From CAVQCX01 sp963711095 (lineage in GTDB: Bacteria; Pseudomonadota; Gammaproteobacteria; Chromatiales; Chromatiaceae), in NCBI GenBank assembly GCA_963711095.1, contig CAVQCX010000005.1:14824-78823 (forward strand): a DNA stretch of 64,000 nt. Direction: 5' to 3'. A program made the translations under genes and the position numbers. The notes under the pieces are model-generated. The model had not been told where the DNA came from. It saw nothing but the letters and a program-made list of their open reading frames with translations, and did not search any database. Numbering within the stretch: position 1 is the first letter of the stretch; every line of letters starts with the position of its first letter. Of the stretch, positions 63,101 to 64,000 are shown piece after piece.

Positions 63101-64000
63101 AAGGTCGCGGCTCCGCTCCGCACAGCCGCTCAACGGCCGACCCGCGCCGACACCGTCTTCAATGGACAAGACTTCCAGAGCGGCGAGCAGCGCCTGAGTA
63201 CACACCTGCACCGCACAAAGCCACGCTGCTTCTCCACCACTGCGGCAGCACCAGGCGGTTCCGCCCAGCCGCGCGCAGCTGTACAGCCGTGAGCAGTTTC
63301 AGGATCCGCGCCTGATATGGCGGGCCAGGACAGCGCCGGAAATTCTCAGCTAGGTCCACCAGCGGCTCCTCGTCCGCCGCGCGTAGTCGCCGCGGAACCG
63401 GGTCCAGCGCGCGCCCACCAGCCGGTAGCCGCGGATACCTGCCAGCTCCTCGGCGATGTGCGAATCGGCATAGGCCTGGCGGCGGTTGCGGTGCGCCATT
63501 GCTCGATAGGCCATATGATGTTGACCGGCAGGCGCCACGGTGCTGTAGACGGCCAGCGGCTCAAGCGAGGAGCCCGCGGGCCGCAAGCTGCGCCATCTGC
63601 GAGCATGCGATGGCTCCGAGGCCCCATTGCCTCGACCATGTGCAGGTAGGCGCGGCTGTCCTTGAGCGGCAACTCCACCTCCGGCATCACCACCACACCC
63701 TCGTGTCAGCAGAAACCAGTGCGAAGTCGGGAAAGAAGGATGAACAGGCAGCTTGCTCCTCCGCTGTTCAGGCCTACAGGTTCCTTCAAAATGACCAAGG
63801 GCACAGGATAGCCAGGCGCGCTCCGGCGGCTTGGCGCTCCACCGCTGCGCGCGACAGGCGCTTGTGCTATGGATAGCAGCATTTGCCGAGCACCAAAAGT
63901 TTAGTAACCGTTACCATGCCGCACCGCCTGCCCTCCGCAGATGCCGCCGGGCATCCCCCTCATTGGTTCGGCAACGAGGCCTCGGGCTAAACCTGGATGC
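57160..64000. other. Error-rich inverted copy of 49.8-57.2 kb (assembly fold-back)
   Basis: Read as reverse complement, this segment retraces, in order, yceI (57240-57520), cytochrome b561 (to about 58130), azoreductase (to 58680), LysR (58800-59700), the Gly/Tyr-rich gene (59800-60050), tldE-like (60050-61250), tldD-like (61300-62680), the 97-residue gene, the LON-domain gene (63140-63740) and the start of the POT transporter (63900-64000). The symmetry centre is near 57194: AACGTGGCCAGG at 57124 is mirrored by CCTGGCCACGTT near 57252. Small indels every 10-20 bases break every frame, and the copy is about 8% shorter. No genes should be called here. Confidence 0.93.

Noticed and set aside
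57160..64000. A real large inverted duplication, or a novel gene-poor island
   Set aside because: Only one arm is degraded, by dense random small indels, and it retraces the other arm gene by gene. A fold-back read explains it better.

Overview
The window is a GC-rich stretch of a gammaproteobacterial chromosome. The gene pairs dnaE-accA-tilS and prfB-lysS, a ccmFGHI cytochrome c maturation operon and a prpB-prpC-prpD propionate operon are all gammaproteobacterial in type. A DsrC/TusE-family protein and a Gly/Tyr/Trp-rich secreted protein resembling sulfur globule proteins point to a sulfur-oxidising member of the Chromatiales, possibly a purple sulfur bacterium. No rRNA, tRNA or CRISPR array was seen.

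Region 1-7.2 kb is the most unusual part. It looks like a protein N-glycosylation locus made of a PglK-type lipid-oligosaccharide flippase, an STT3/PglB oligosaccharyltransferase, a MurG-like GT28 glycosyltransferase and an ALG1-like GT33 glycosyltransferase with the full set of eukaryotic ALG1 motifs. GT28 enzymes (Alg13/14) followed by Alg1, a flippase and STT3 is the order of the early eukaryotic dolichol pathway. The flippase gene is split by a 236-bp MITE with a 5-bp target duplication and carries one further frameshift. Two methyltransferase genes in the locus are decayed.

Region 7.2-13 kb is accessory DNA. It holds three DUF1566 (lectin-like) proteins flanked by a 107-bp direct repeat, a Wzz-like fragment, an IS1380-family element, a REP-like palindrome and a second type of MITE. 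The MITEs at 0.3, 12.8 and 44.1 kb have termini resembling those of the IS1380 element.

Region 13-57 kb is mostly ordinary chromosome: an ABC-2 type exporter with its membrane fusion protein; dnaE, accA, tilS and a PqiA-like gene; a cNMP/rhodanese protein; prfB with its programmed frameshift; lysS; a glucan phosphorylase relic; ccmFGHI; a response regulator; ygfZ; an RNB exonuclease; a membrane-anchored SbcC/YhaN-like ATPase with a 65-residue partner; a diguanylate cyclase; a SpoIIIAA/Ycf45-like ATPase; the prp operon; a DsrC-like protein; a NahK-like kinase; a POT transporter; a LON-domain protein; a TldD/TldE-like pair; a sulfur globule-like protein; a LysR/azoreductase pair; cytochrome b561; and a truncated yceI.

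Region 57.2-64 kb is a degraded reverse complement of roughly 49.8-57.2 kb. It folds back at about 57.19 kb and is full of small indels that destroy every reading frame. It is best read as an uncorrected fold-back (palindromic) long read at a contig end, not as biology, so no genes are called there. Isolated single-base frameshifts in accA and lysS, which should be essential, suggest residual long-read errors elsewhere too.
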